Of a stretch of 64,000 bases of DNA, positions 22,709 through 33,006 are shown one piece after another. The notes beneath the pieces were generated by a model. It had not been told where the DNA came from, made no database searches, and was given only the letters and a program-made list of their open reading frames with translations. Both the position numbers and the translations under genes were made by a program. The DNA is from Theobroma cacao (lineage: Eukaryota; Streptophyta; Magnoliopsida; Malvales; Malvaceae). Within the stretch, counting starts at the first letter, position 1, and each line of letters begins with the position of its first letter. Location: assembly GCF_000208745.1 (NCBI RefSeq), contig NC_030856.1:8425781-8489780 (forward strand). Reading direction: 5' to 3'.

Positions 22709-23999
22709 ATTATTGCAGTGAAGGAGTTTAATTTTAAAGAAAATTATAAGAAATAATCCTCCACACAAACTCAATTCAAAAATATTTTTTATTATAATTT
22801 TAATTATTTTTAATCAATTTTTGACATGACTTAACAGTAATGTTTTTTAAACAACTTCAGTCAAATTAAATAGTTTTGATTTCCTCTATCCCGTCATCCA
22901 AACAAAATTTTAAAATTAAATCTCGATTTCTCTCTTCTGCCAAATATTGTCTATTTCGCCATCCTAAAGAGTAGAGATGACATCAAAGTATGTGTTTTAG
23001 GTTCTTTGGTTTATTGGTTTATTTAAAGAACCCTAAATTTGAGGGGTTGAAATTGATTAAATATATTTGTAAATTAAGGTACTGTATGACTTTGGCAATT
23101 TAAACTTGGCTGCGAGCAGGTAAATCAATTAGTTATTAGGTATTGCATTACTGGTTTTAAGGTATTGTGTCACTAGTTTTTAGGCATCATGTAACTTAAT
23201 CATTGCGTTTCTAATTTTTAGGCATTGCATAACCAGTTTTAAGTATTACGTAAATGGTTTTTAGGCATTACATGACTGATTTTTAGACAATCATGCAATG
23301 CCTTACTAATTAGTTACGTAATGCCTTACTAACCAGTCATGTAATACTATGTCAACTAATTACGTAATGTCATATCAATCAGTTATGCAAAATCTAAAAA
23401 TCAATCATGCAATATCTAAAAATTAGTAACGTAATATCTAAAAACTACTCACGCAATGTCAAAAAATTGATTATGTAATACCTAAAAGTTACAAAAACTA
23501 CTTAATTCCATTTAACAAAATCAATAACTTCAAATAATACACCATATTTCATTTAACAACATAATTAACGAATATGCCTACTTGACGAAAAATGCTTAAA
23601 ATGTTCAAAGATTTTTCTTCATGTATCAAAAATCATTCCAAAATGCTTAAAAATACTTAAAACGTTCAAATGTTTTTCTTCGTATATCAAAAACTATTTC
23701 AAAATACAAAAAATGTTTAAAAGTTTTTTTCCTGACAATGAATACTTTAAAGATGAATGATTTGGTGAGAAAAACTCAAAGAATATAAGTCGATTTAAGA
23801 TGCAGACCTAAATATATAAGTAGGTTTCATTAAGACTAATTTTGTTTAAAATTAATTTCTCTTGATTAAAAATAATTAAAATTATAAAGAAAACTATTTT
23901 TAAAAATACCTTATATATGAGGGGTGTCTTTGAAAAGAACCCTTAATTTTAACCTTTTATACCATCAAACCTTGTTTTCAACTCCTTCACTGCAATAAT
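22709..23999. mobile_element. 1.3-kb foldback-like element with long inverted repeats
   Basis: The 20-bp end ATTATTGCAGTGAAGGAGTT at 22709-22728 is present as its exact reverse complement at 23980-23999. Inside each end a second matching block, TATAATTTTAATTATTTTTA (about 22793 and, inverted, about 23870), shows that the arms extend roughly 130-150 bp in diverged form. The centre is an array of short repeats that reverses orientation midway. No protein is encoded. It may be a Mutator- or foldback-type non-autonomous element. No clear target duplication. Confidence 0.68.
23133..23489. repeat. Back-to-back minisatellite: ~22-bp units, direct then inverted
   Basis: Units of the form TTAGGCATTGCATNACTRGTTTT occur head to tail from about 23133 to 23286. 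From about 23287 to 23489 the same unit appears in reverse complement (AATCATGCAATGCCTTACTA and so on). The reversal point is near 23287. Units differ from each other by several bases. The array forms the core of the 22709-23999 element and could fold into one long imperfect hairpin. Confidence 0.78.
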
Positions 24000-24176
24000 A
24001 AAATGAATTCACGTACCACTGATTTCGTATTTGTTGTGGTTGAAAATTAAAGAATGATACCAGAAAATGCAAAAATCTGATTATTTAGCATTCACGTACG
24101 CCACGTTTGAAGTGTGTTGCCCATCTTGCAATTACAATACATTTAAATTGCTGCCTAACCTCCTACAAAGTAATAA

Positions 24177-24577
24177 CGTAACATAAAATCGAACAATAAA
24201 AAGAGACCTACCCATCTCGGCATCTAATTATGAGTCCGGATACGGTTTTTGAATTCTAACATTATTAGTTAATCGTGTTACACTTGTATTTATTCATATA
24301 ATTATTAATATTATATGTTTATATAATACGATTAAGATAGTGATAACACAAAATAAAATTGAACAATACAAAGAAACTTACACATCTAACTATCTAATCA
24401 TGAGTCCGTGTACCTTTTTCGAATTCTGACATAATTAGTTAATCGTATTATGCTCGTATTTATTCATATAACTATTAATATTATATATTTATACAACACA
24501 ATTGAAATAATAATAACATAAAGTAAAACTAAACAATACAATGAGACTTACCCATCTAGCCATCTAATCATGAGTTC
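24177..24577. repeat. Tandem repeat, period about 170 bp, 2.4 copies
   Basis: The segment AACATAAAATCGAACAATA...CATCTAATTATGAGTCC...TTAGTTAATCGTG begins near 24177, again near 24349, and in part near 24519. The phrase CATCTAATCATGAG recurs at each period. A more diverged fragment is at 26101-26175. Confidence 0.75.
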
Positions 24578-25130
24578 GACATTCTTCATTTAGACGAGAA
24601 GTGGAAAATTATTATTTAAAAACTGTTGTCATAAAGTATTTCTATTATGATGATCAGATGATTAATTGTTTTGAGTAAATATAATTAATTTTAAAATTTT
24701 TGTCAAACATGAAATTGTAACTATTTTGAATTTGAAATATTTTGATGGGATTATGAATTACGATATAAGCAAAAGAGAACGAAAATAATTATTTTGGAAT
24801 GTTTATAAATCATACCGTTTTCAAATTATCAATATAATTGTGATTAATTTATAAAATATCATGAATTTCAAATTGTAATTTTAAAGTATTGTTTTATTTA
24901 TTAGACTTGATCCAGCTAGTTAGATATTCTTGTTACATGCTGGACTGTTAAGCTCATTCTTTTATTAACATTTTTATGGATACCGAAAAATGAATATTAG
25001 GGATTAATGCACTTAGAAAGAGTGTGCATTTAAAAGGATATTATCTAGGGTTAGATTTTGAGATTTAATTAGGTTATATTTTATGGTTATTATGGATTTT
25101 GGTTTTAAGAATTTTTGTTTATAGACTTTA

Positions 25131-25281
25131 TCAACATTTTAGCTTGGCCTTAATAGACTTTGAGGTACTTTGTTTAGAATAAATGATGTAGTTGGAAGAT
25201 TTATTTTAGCCTTCAACATTTTAGCTTGGCTTTAATAGACTTTGAGGTACTTTATTTAGTTGGAAGATTTATTTTAGCATT
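25131..25281. repeat. Local tandem duplication, about 82 bp
   Basis: TCAACATTTTAGCTTGGCCT at 25131 recurs at 25213. The second copy lacks about 13 bases (GAATAAATGATGT region) and ends with the same TTGGAAGATTTATTTTAGC. Confidence 0.8.
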
Positions 25282-27480
25282 ACATGCTCCCAAAGGTCAC
25301 CTCGTGAGTGTGTGGCATTGTCACAATTAGATGTAATAGTTGGTGTTTGGGTATTTTGACTATATTGTGTAATATATTATATTAATAGTTATACTAGTAA
25401 ATATGAATATATCATGATTCCTAAACACAAATAAGAATACTTTTATTAAACGTGTAAAATGATACGACATGTTTAACATATTTATTAAATAGATCGGACT
25501 AAATTTTATAACTCTTTTAAATGATTAAAATAATTAAAATTTAAATATCAATTTTACACAATAAATACGATTAACACAATAACCATGTTCCACACAAAAT
25601 AGATTAACATGATTAAATTAAGATGTATATAATTACAAATGAAATACAATTTTATTATTCAAGTTTTAAAACTAATAATCATGAAAATAATTATAACAAA
25701 ATAATAATATCCATAAAGCATAATAAAATCCACTATGATTATCAATCAACAATAAAATCCATCACGATCATCATAACCATAATAATACAAAGCATTTATA
25801 AGGGGTTTAAAAGGTTCATAATTAGGTCAAAAACGTGTTGGTAGACATGTTTACATGATTAATTAAATTAATAATAAATAAATTTAGATTTATGATAAAA
25901 TAATTAACTAAACGTGTCTTAAATAAATTAAATAAATTTAATACGTTTAAGATATAAAAATTTTCATATATCAACTATCGACATAATTAACATACAAAAT
26001 ACGATTACTTTAAATTAAAATTTATTTAACTCCCTATCTTGTTATCGTGTCATATATAAAATTGTTAAGTCAAGCCAAGACTTAGATTTGGGGTGTGGCA
26101 ACTTATATTTAATAAAAGTTATAACATAAAATAAAATTAAACAATAATTTAGACCTACCTATCTAGTCATCTATCATTATTCCCACCTTCTCCATTACGG
26201 TGTGTGGTGGAGACTAGGCGTGTGGTGCAATGAGGAGCCCCGACCACACGGTACTGAACTTCCCTCCATCACCTTTTTTGTTCAAAACTCCATGAAAGTG
26301 AAAATCTTGCTTATGAACAATGATTTAAAAAGTATTAAAAAGTAATGAATCGAAAAATAATGAAGAGTCAGATCACATTGTGCACGATATTTTAGAAACT
26401 CTCTAATTTAAAATAAGTTTGATAAACCTCAATTATCATTTTTTTTTTTGTTTTTGGAAATAATACACATTATAACCATTACGTTACTTTTAATCATTGA
26501 ATTTAATTTTATAAAATTAAGTCATCAAGTATTTATTTCGGAGAAGAAGAAAAACACAAACTCGTTAAGGAATATATATTCGATGTATAATTCTTAATAG
26601 ATTCATTAATTTTATATTATAATTTTTTATTTTCTTGCATAACATAATTTTTGATTGAACGAAATAGGTAATTAGTACTAAAATAAATTTTCAAGTGACT
26701 TGATTTCTAAAAATAAAAATTCAATAAGCCTAGAAGTAACATTTTGAAAAAGTTTGATGGCTAAAATGTCCATTTGTTATTATTAGTTTTTTGGTTTAAG
26801 TATAATTTTGTATTTATTTAGATAAATCAATGCACATTGTTTATCAATAATCTACTTTAATAAGTGTATATAAATTAGCTTAGGAGAACGGAATGAAGTT
26901 GAATTAATTATATATAGCGAGTGCACTCACTAATTTTTAATTTATTGCCTACATTAAAAATTTATAAGCCACAACATGTTAGATTAAAAAAGATTATTAA
27001 ATCACTGCTGCTTCTTAATATTTGCGGAGGCAGACCTATGCATTAAAATTGCAAGTACAAGGGTTGAAATAAATGTTCAACTAACCTTGGCTCGAAACCC
27101 ATTGCCTTTTAATATGATATAATATAATAATTCAAAATTAAGTGTAAATTTTAATTTTCCCTCACTGAATTGGGTAAAAAAATGTCTCTTCTTTGTATTT
27201 TTTAAAAAATAGAAAATATTAAAAATTAATGTAAAAATTAATCACTCTTACTTAAAAGTATTATGCTAATAGAGGTTTAGAGAATAGAAAGTTTTTGAAA
27301 GAGTAATCTACAGCTTTAGTTCAAATGGCCACGTTCTTACTTGGTTATTCTCATCAGATTCAAGGTAATTAATTTTACCGTTTTACCCTTATCAAGTTCC
27401 CCGTTTCTCATATATTTGATCCTATTTATGTAATTTCAACCGTTGACGAGCTTATTCGAAGATTCAAAAACTCCAGTAGT
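25282..27480. other. AT-rich intergenic region upstream of HEI10
   Basis: No gene is recognised. A fragment at 26101-26175 resembles the 24177 tandem repeat. 26180-26270 is a small GC-richer patch with GGTGTGTGGTGGAG and no coding signal. 27320-27480 is the likely proximal HEI10 promoter. Confidence 0.45.
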
Positions 27481-27497
27481 TTTAAATGGAAAAGTTC

Positions 27498-27505
27498 GCG
27501 CCAAA
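27498..27505 (-). promoter_or_regulatory. E2F-type site (TTTGGCGC) upstream of or in HEI10 exon 1
   Basis: Plus-strand GCGCCAAA reads TTTGGCGC on the minus strand, a perfect match to the E2F consensus TTTSSCGC. It lies about 100 bp before the first putative 5'-leader splice donor of HEI10 (27598). E2F sites mark S-phase and many meiotic genes; function here is inferred. Confidence 0.45.
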
Positions 27506-27810
27506 GTTCATATCTTCGTCTCAGAGCTTTCACGAACACAGAATAAAAGCGAAAAAGAGGCTTATTTTCCTCTGAAAAATATTCAGGAAATTTGAAGGTA
27601 AAACAAATGTTTCTCCGATTTTAACTTTTCTTTTGTTGCTTTCCCGATTTCTTCCTCTGTTCTCCGTTTTCATCTCTGTTTTTTTTTCTTTTTTTTTTGA
27701 ATTTTTTCTTCATTTATGATCTGTTAATTTGTAGGGATTTGATCAAGCTAGAGAATCTGCGGTTTTGGGAGTAATATCCGGTCAACTTGCGGATAAAACG
27801 GTAATTATAA

Positions 27811-28415
27811 GTCTGTTTGGTTGCAAAGAAAAGTTAGGAAGACGAAAAAGAAAATTTTGAAATCTCGAACTATAGGTTTTCTTTTTCCTTGTTTGGAACC
27901 TCATAAAATTATAACTTCCGTTGATTTGATCGGGCCTCATAGTAATATCAGAATCGAGATCAAAACAAATATTAATTTTCCTGATTAATTGAAACTCCGC
28001 GAATTTATAAGGATTTCACGTTTTTCTCCTAAAATCTGATGATATATTATCAAAACCTGACTATGAATAATTTCTGAATTACTTATTCAAAAATTGGGCT
28101 GGACTGGTTAGAATATTGAATTTTCCCTACAAATTTCCTGAAATTTTAAAGTTTATGTAATAATTCAATTTCTGGTGCTTATCCTACTTGTTTATAACTT
28201 TCTCTGAGAACAAAAGCCTGAAAAATATTTAAATAATTTAAAATAAAAAAGAAAAATATTGTGAACAACAGAATGCATGATTTTACTTTTGTAATAAGAA
28301 GTGTAGTTAAGTTTATTTTCATTTTTAGATCAATTACTATGATTTTCATTCAAGCCATTTGCTTATTTATTTTATAGCAACTTCTTACTTCTTAGGAAGC
28401 AAATATAACAACCAA
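27811..28415. mobile_element. Possible MITE in the HEI10 5'-leader intron
   Basis: GTCTGTTTGGTTGCAAAGAA at the left end and a right end near 28380-28415, whose reverse complement reads GCTCTGTTTGGTTGTTATAT, form short inverted ends. The arms agree only over about 12-15 bp with looser similarity beyond. The segment lies within the intron before the coding start. Confidence 0.4.
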
Positions 28416-28621
28416 ACAGAGCACAAGATTCTATTGATCAACACCATGAAGTTCCTCTTACTGGGGCCAAAGCTTTGTTCCTTTAATTCATGAAACAACA
28501 ATCTGTGGCATTCATTGACTTGAACTGTATATGGAAATACATACTCCTACAGAATCTTGCCCTGATGGTTGGTTGTGATATGCAGATATAGTTTCTGTAT
28601 CGACAAATACTATCAATTGAG

Positions 28622-30773
28622 ATGAGATGCAACGCATGCTGGCGTGAATTAGAAGGGCGAGCCGTTTCCACTACCTGTGGTCACCTCTTGTGTATCCTAT
28701 TGCATTTCTTTATTCTGCCATTGCAGAATGTATACATTTTATATCTGTTTCTTTCCATTGTTTGAGATAAAGAAATAGTTGATACATTGCCAAGATTCCT
28801 TGACATTGTAAATAGGCACTGAAGATGCGAGCAAGATCCTTAGCAATGATGCAGCTTGTCCCATTTGTGATCAAGTTCTCTCTAAGAGGTAAGAATTTTA
28901 TCTGGTGGATGTTGGTCTTTGCAATGCTTTCTAGAATTTTGCTTTCTAAAACTAAGGCATTAGTTTTCACAATAAAAAATGAAAACAAAAAAGAAATTGG
29001 ATGTTTATAATATGTTAATAAAGACCTGTGTCTAAACGAAAAAATATAGTTATTTGGCAACGATGGTCTGTCTTAGACTTTTCTTTCCTCTTTTCACTAA
29101 TTTGTAGACTGCTTACAGAATATATAGGTGACTGTTGTTGTTAATTTGTCATCAAGCACCAGGGTTAGGATTGTTCTGCATTGCTTTTACTTTTACTTAC
29201 TTGTATGTTGTATCTTATTAATCTCAATTCTACTCAACTCATATGGGGTTAGGATTGTTCTGCACTGCTTTTACTTTTACTTACTTGTATGTTGTATCTT
29301 ATTAATCTCAATTCTACTCAACTCATATGGGAATTTTGATTCTCAGTCTTATGAAACCTGTGGATATCAACCCAAATGATGAATGGATAAATGTAAGCAA
29401 ATGCTTCACTTGGATCATTGTATGCAGCTTGTTTTTACTGATTAAAACATCTCCCTTGTTAAATTTACACCATGCTCTAGTTTTTCTTTGTCTTCCATTG
29501 TGGTGCTGCTTTGTTATTTGTCTAATTGTTTTGCTGCTCAGTAACATCATGCATTTTATTGCAGATGGCAATGGCTGGCGTGTCTCCGCAGATATGTATC
29601 CTTCATAATCTAGACTATGTGATTTTCCGTTTATGTGGTATTTTTGTTCTGAAGCCTCATTGTATCAGACACTAGAGAGCTACCAAAATAGAATAAGAAG
29701 AGGATCTTGTTAGTTGTTTTTGATGTTCTGTTTCATTTGAAAGAGTTTGCTATTAAGAGAGAGAATGGATTCTGTTCTATGAGAAAAAACCTTACAGACA
29801 TGCATTTCCTTAATGAATTTAGTGATGAAGAGTTCATACAGAAGTGTGATGTTTTACATTGGGCAAAAGGAATTAGAAATGCAGTACAAGATGAACAGAA
29901 TTGTAGCTCAGTGCCGCCAGAAATGTGAGGCAATGCAAGAAAAGTTCTCAGAGAAACTGGAGCAGGTGCATACTGCATATCAGAAAATGGCCAAGAGGTG
30001 TCAGATGATGGAGCAGGAAATTGAGAGTTTGTCAAAGGATAAGCAAGAGCTCCAAGAAAAGTTTTCTGAGAAATCAAGGTCAGTCTATATATTTTTTCTT
30101 TGAACTCGTTAGTTCTGTTTCCCGAAGTTTATTTTATGCTTCTGTAACCCTGCTATATTTTGCATATATCCAAAATACCAGACAGAAGAGAAAGCTTGAT
30201 GAAATGTATGACCAGTTAAGGAGTGACTATGAGTCAATGAAACGGTCGGCCATCCAACCTTCAAATAATTTCTATGTTAGAAATGAGGCTGACTTATTCT
30301 CAAATCCAGCTACTAACATGGTGGATGGCAGAGACCCTATACGAAGGGGTAATTATGTTCTTTTATTTATTTGCGTATACTAATAACTGACAAAAGTTTT
30401 AATATTTTTCCTTAGTTCCTGTTATAACATGATTTGAGTCAGCTGCCTTGTAAGTCATTTTTCTTAATTATTTCCCTACCCAGTTAACTTATTTGTTGCA
30501 GATTGGTCGATCTTTTCTCCCAAAACTCCAGGGCCGCGAGAGGATGTATGGCCTGCAAGACAGAATAGTTCGAACTCTGGTCATTTTGACATATCCGGTG
30601 GCTCACCAGCAAAACAAGCAGCCATTCCGGTTGATGTTGGGAATAGAAGGGGTGGCGCTCACCCTGCTTTTGGAGCTGGTGGTGTTAACCCGGCAATGAC
30701 ACTAAGGAACCTGATAATCTCTCCTATAAAGCGGCCTCAGCTCTCTCGTAATCGCACTCAAATATTTACGTAA
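28622..30773 (+). CDS. HEI10: HEI10 / CCNB1IP1-type RING E3 ligase, meiotic crossover factor
   Basis: Seven coding exons join in frame: 28622-28691, 28816-28888, 29347-29392, 29565-29595, 29823-30078, 30182-30348, 30502-30773, giving 304 residues, the usual HEI10 length. The RING starts at once: Cys3, Cys6, Cys19, His21, Cys24, Cys38, Cys41. Residues from about 80 to 165 form a Lys/Glu/Gln-rich coiled coil (YRSVMFYIGQKELEMQYKMN, CQMMEQEIESLSKDKQEL). The C-terminus is Gly/Pro/Ser-rich and ends in LRNLIISPIKRPQLSR...TQIFT. HEI10 works on meiotic chromosomes, where its foci mark class I crossover sites. Two noncoding leader exons are likely (ending 27597, and 27735-27800), with the coding exon acceptor at 28585. 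The start ATG gives the conserved MRCNACWRELEGRA. One 10-residue exon (29565-29595) is easily missed. All splice sites are GT-AG. Confidence 0.95.
29162..29329 (+). repeat. 84-bp tandem duplication in HEI10 intron before the LMKPVD exon
   Basis: The sequence GGGTTAGGATTGTTCTGCAT at 29162 recurs at 29246 with about one mismatch over 84 bases. The second copy ends 17 bases before the exon at 29347. The near identity implies a recent event. Confidence 0.92.
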
Positions 30774-33006
30774 GCAGAAAAAATATAGGTATGCTCAATT
30801 TACTTTCTTGCTCATTTGCTGAATTTTAACGAAATCTTCATTTTCCAGATTGTAGGTTCCAAAGTCATGAGCTTATCCTCGGCTAGACTACTCATACTGA
30901 TAAGGTTACTTTGATCGTAGTCTAAGAACAAAGCAATAAACTAAAACAACATCAATGCACATGTCAGAATCACAAATGTAAAGAATTGCACTGTTCCTTT
31001 TTTGCTATGCCGACTTGCATGATAACTTTGTGTGGATGAAGCAGCTGTCGACATCAAATAGATGTAGAATTTGATGGACAAGCAGTGTTAAAGAAACTTT
31101 ACATTCTATAATTAGCTTTTTGTTTGACAGTAAAAAGAGAAAAAAATATATATGGCAAAGTCAATTAAACCATTGTGTGGGAGCATGAACTTGGAAAAAG
31201 AAAAACATTGGTACCTCATTGTCATTGCCAAATTTTCGATGGTATGTGGATATATAACAGGACCATGTAGTATTCATCTTTTTCATGATTGCCACTTTAT
31301 GTCCTTGATTGATTTTTCTAAGGAATGGAACCCTCCTGAAGAGTTTGCCCATTAAAGCAACATTCATGCAAGGTCTATCTCAAGGAACTGTTTCAGTTGA
31401 TGAATTGGTAAGATCTTTTTGCTTGGCAAATTGTGCTATTGTGATGAAATGTGTGGCTAGGCACTATACTCTTTTCTTATACCATGCCTGTGAATGGAAC
31501 AATTTCCTTTTCTATCAAACATATAGCTGGAAGTTGCTGGCAGATTGAGACCCCTAAGATGGTAGCTTCCAAATTACCAAAATCATTTTTAGGCTAAGGA
31601 ATTAATTATCCTTTGTTATCCATATGCAAAATATCTCAAAGTAAGACACTTTCAAGTTTTCTGAGTGGAGAATGGTTAGGCCCCTTGTCTGGGAGGTTTC
31701 TTGGGAAGTCAACATCATGTATTTTCTTACTTATTTAGCATGTGTTTCCTTTTTGTGGCTAGTGCTAGAAGTTTCCATAGTGTTTGATTTGGACTACCTG
31801 AGATGTGTGCGTGGGACATAGATTTGTTGCCCTTTAGGAGTCTTGTCCCGACAGAAGAAACCTCCTGCTTTGGCAAAGAGACTTTTTTTCTGATTTGGTT
31901 GATGACAAGAATTTGATTTTGTGCTTTGATTAGTGACCGAAATATAAGACAAAGACATTCCAAAAAATCAAAAAGTGGAGCCACCCAGTTGCCCAAAAAG
32001 CAAAAAGTGATTGCTGCCCTAAAAATATCTCAGTCAGATAATTTATGTTTACAATTGCAAAGTATTATTTACGTAAACAATTTTTGGGGCACATTATCCG
32101 TTAGGTCAAAATCTAAATTATATCATTCTTCTGACAACTCAATGTCGAGAATGTAAACCTTACGAGTTATGATTGTAAGTACTGTTGAAGATCTTTAGAA
32201 TTTCGGTTTAAGCTTATACATAAGCCTGAAATTCCCCATAGAACTGAGAAATTAAACAATAAAATTGCTCTATGCTTCTTCCTCCTGTGGCAGGAAGTTC
32301 AGATTATCACTAAATTTTCTTCTAGAATGTTAGATACAATGGAGGATGAGTCCCTTCAAAGTTGAAATAATTTTGCATCTGAAAGAAGAATCTTACAACT
32401 GGAAAGAAACCGACTGATAAATGAAGGAACAAAAGGTTTCTGAGTTAAAACTCACATGGCAGGGTGTGGTGACTCACGTGAAGAGGCTTTTAAGTCAGGG
32501 TACATATTAGAAACATAATCCCATTTTGCAGGGTAAGGGTAATTTCTTTTGTTCTCTTCCCTTAAAGCTACACTCATATGCTGCTAATGTTTAATATCCA
32601 CAAGGCAGAAAGGAGAAGAAAGAAAGTAAAAGTATTCAGAGTATTACCTTTATTTGTGCATAATATGGACTTCAGACAAATACTACAAAGATTCAACATC
32701 AATCTACCTCCAAAATGTTTAACAGAAGGGGACACACCTTGCCAGTTCAGCCCACTAATATTCATAATGCACGAAACATGGTGTCCACATTAGGTCTCCT
32801 ACTCAACCCCACATGTTATTCTGAAATACTTGAGGGTAAATTCACATTTGTGGCTTTCAAAGAATCAAAGATTTGAATTATGTATGAAGAAAAGGAACGA
32901 TTGTTCTCTATGTGTCCCTTCTGTATTTACAAGAACGATGATTTAGTCATGGCTAAAAAATTTTAAGGTTTTTTTATAAGCATTTGCCAGCTCTGTACAT
33001 TGAGTT
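30774..33006. other. Convergent region between HEI10 and NADK3 3' ends
   Basis: It contains the 3' UTRs of both genes. One exon-like piece is at 31322-31408: it is preceded by TTTTCTAAG, has an open frame with KATFMQGLSQGTVSVDEL, and is followed by GTAAGA. I do not recognise that peptide and see no partner exons, so it is not called a gene. The rest is noncoding. Confidence 0.4.
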
